DNA from: Trabulsiella odontotermitis
GTDB taxonomy: Bacteria > Pseudomonadota > Gammaproteobacteria > Enterobacterales > Enterobacteriaceae
NCBI RefSeq assembly: GCF_001297775.1
Contig: NZ_LIFX01000014.1
Coordinates: forward strand, 62,001-126,000
Direction of reading: 5' to 3'
Length of the DNA stretch: 64,000 nucleotides
In this document: positions 63,234 through 64,000 of the stretch, one piece after another
Layout of the letters: the number at the start of each line of letters is the position of its first letter
How positions within the stretch are numbered: position 1 is the first letter of the stretch
Position numbers and translations under genes: made by a program
Notes under the pieces: generated by a model
The model's database searches: none
Told to the model about the DNA's origin: nothing
Seen by the model: only the letters and a program-made list of their open reading frames with translations

Positions 63234-64000
63234 TTATTTTTTTGTTTTACGCCCGTATACCGCCCAGGTGATCACCACACAGGCAATATAGAACACGAGG
63301 AACACTTTCATGGCGCCCGCCGGAGAACCAGTGAGATCCAGCGAGGCACCGAAGGCTTTCGGAATAAAAAAGCCGCCGATAGCGCCAATGGCCGAGATAA
63401 AGCCCAGCGCGGCGGCGGTGTCGGTCGCGGCTTCACGCATCGCTCTTTCTTCGGTACCGCCCTGCGCTTTCACACGCTCCATGGTTATCTTGCGGAAAAT
63501 CAGCGAGATCATCTGGAAGGTGGACGCACTCCCCAGACCGGCCGTCAGGAACAGCACCATAAAGACCGCGAAGAAGGCGAGGAAGTTACCGCCCTCTCCG
63601 TGCGTCGGCAGCGTCAGGAACAACAGCGCACAGAAGATGGCCATCACCACAAAGTTCACCAGTGTGACGCGGGTCCCCCCGAGGCGATCAGAGATGGCGC
63701 CGCCAGTTGAACGCGCCAGCGCGCCAATAAACGGACCGAAGAAGGCATAATGCAGGATCTGTACATCCGGGAACTGCGTTTTCGCCAGCATCGCAAAGCC
63801 TGCGGAGAAGCCGATAAACGAGCCGAACGTTGCCAGATATAACAGGCTCATGATCCACAGATGACCCCGTTTAAGTACCGGCAGTTGTTCGCTCAGCGAC
63901 GCTTTCGACGCCGCCAGATCGTTCATGCCAAACCAGGCCGCGAGGGTGAAAATCACCAGCAACGGCACCCAGATCCAGGCAGCATTTTCGAGATACAACA
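63234..64000 (-). CDS. narK: Nitrate/nitrite antiporter NarK, C-terminal part
   Basis: The last 255 or so residues of a major-facilitator-superfamily nitrate/nitrite exchanger; the start is beyond the right edge. The second nitrate-signature segment is seen near VFMVLFLTAGLGSASTFQMI, and about six helices are present. Family length is about 463 residues, so roughly 45% is missing. Position upstream of narG on the same strand supports NarK over NarU. Confidence 0.93.
   Translation of the reverse strand, partial: LYLENAAWIWVPLLVIFTLAAWFGMNDLAASKASLSEQLPVLKRGHLWIMSLLYLATFGSFIGFSAGFAMLAKTQFPDVQILHYAFFGPFIGALARSTGGAISDRLGGTRVTLVNFVVMAIFCALLFLTLPTHGEGGNFLAFFAVFMVLFLTAGLGSASTFQMISLIFRKITMERVKAQGGTEERAMREAATDTAAALGFISAIGAIGGFFIPKAFGASLDLTGSPAGAMKVFLVFYIACVVITWAVYGRKTKK

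Overview
The window is enterobacterial chromosome, almost all core genome. Protein sequences and gene order match the Escherichia/Salmonella/Citrobacter group very closely. The combination seen here (yniA next to tonB, yedEF beside menI, rprA directly next to ppsA) is neither the E. coli K-12 nor, as far as I recall it, the Salmonella order. A Citrobacter-like species is my best guess, but this is inference. No prophage, transposase, CRISPR array or plasmid function was found.

Layout. 1-3914: the sufABCDS(E) iron-sulfur assembly operon on the minus strand. 3915-8600: an accessory-looking patch with an unrecognised small protein, an exported DUF2135/TPR protein, a GlsB/YmgE-type membrane protein, the yedEF sulfur/selenium pair and a DUF1508 protein. 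8600-13647: menI, ydiJ, ydiK and the sRNA gene rprA. 13723-18787: ppsA and its regulator ppsR, aroH with a TrpR operator, and hemP with a Fur box. 18792-24137: selO, ydiV, nlpC and btuCED. 24237-31399: the translation cluster thrS-infC-rpmI-rplT-pheM-pheS-pheT-ihfA, with its attenuator, AUU start and tRNA-mimic leader. 31675-35121: yniD, ydiY, pfkB, ydiZ and yniA.

At about 35.12 kb the order jumps from the K-12 '38 min' block to the '28 min' block, in opposite orientation: tonB, yciI, yciY, clsA, yciU, oppABCDF, ychE, adhE, tdk, hns, galU, rssB, rssA, ychJ, purU, a tyrosine tRNA locus, narGHJI and the C-terminal part of narK. A single inversion across the replication terminus would explain the junction.

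Functional themes are Fe-S assembly and iron response (suf, hemP, tonB), PEP/aromatic and glycolytic metabolism (ppsA, ppsR, aroH, pfkB, adhE), translation, peptide and vitamin B12 uptake, sigma-S control (rprA, rssB) and anaerobic nitrate respiration (narGHJI with a perfect Fnr box).

I did not find a previously undescribed multi-gene system. The most interesting locus is the tyrosine tRNA operon at 55.36-56.0 kb. Its first tRNA is a degenerate copy whose T-loop carries an insertion of about 67 nt that folds as four consecutive hairpins. The same insertion recurs downstream in an rtT-like repeat, where the changes fall in loops or preserve pairing.
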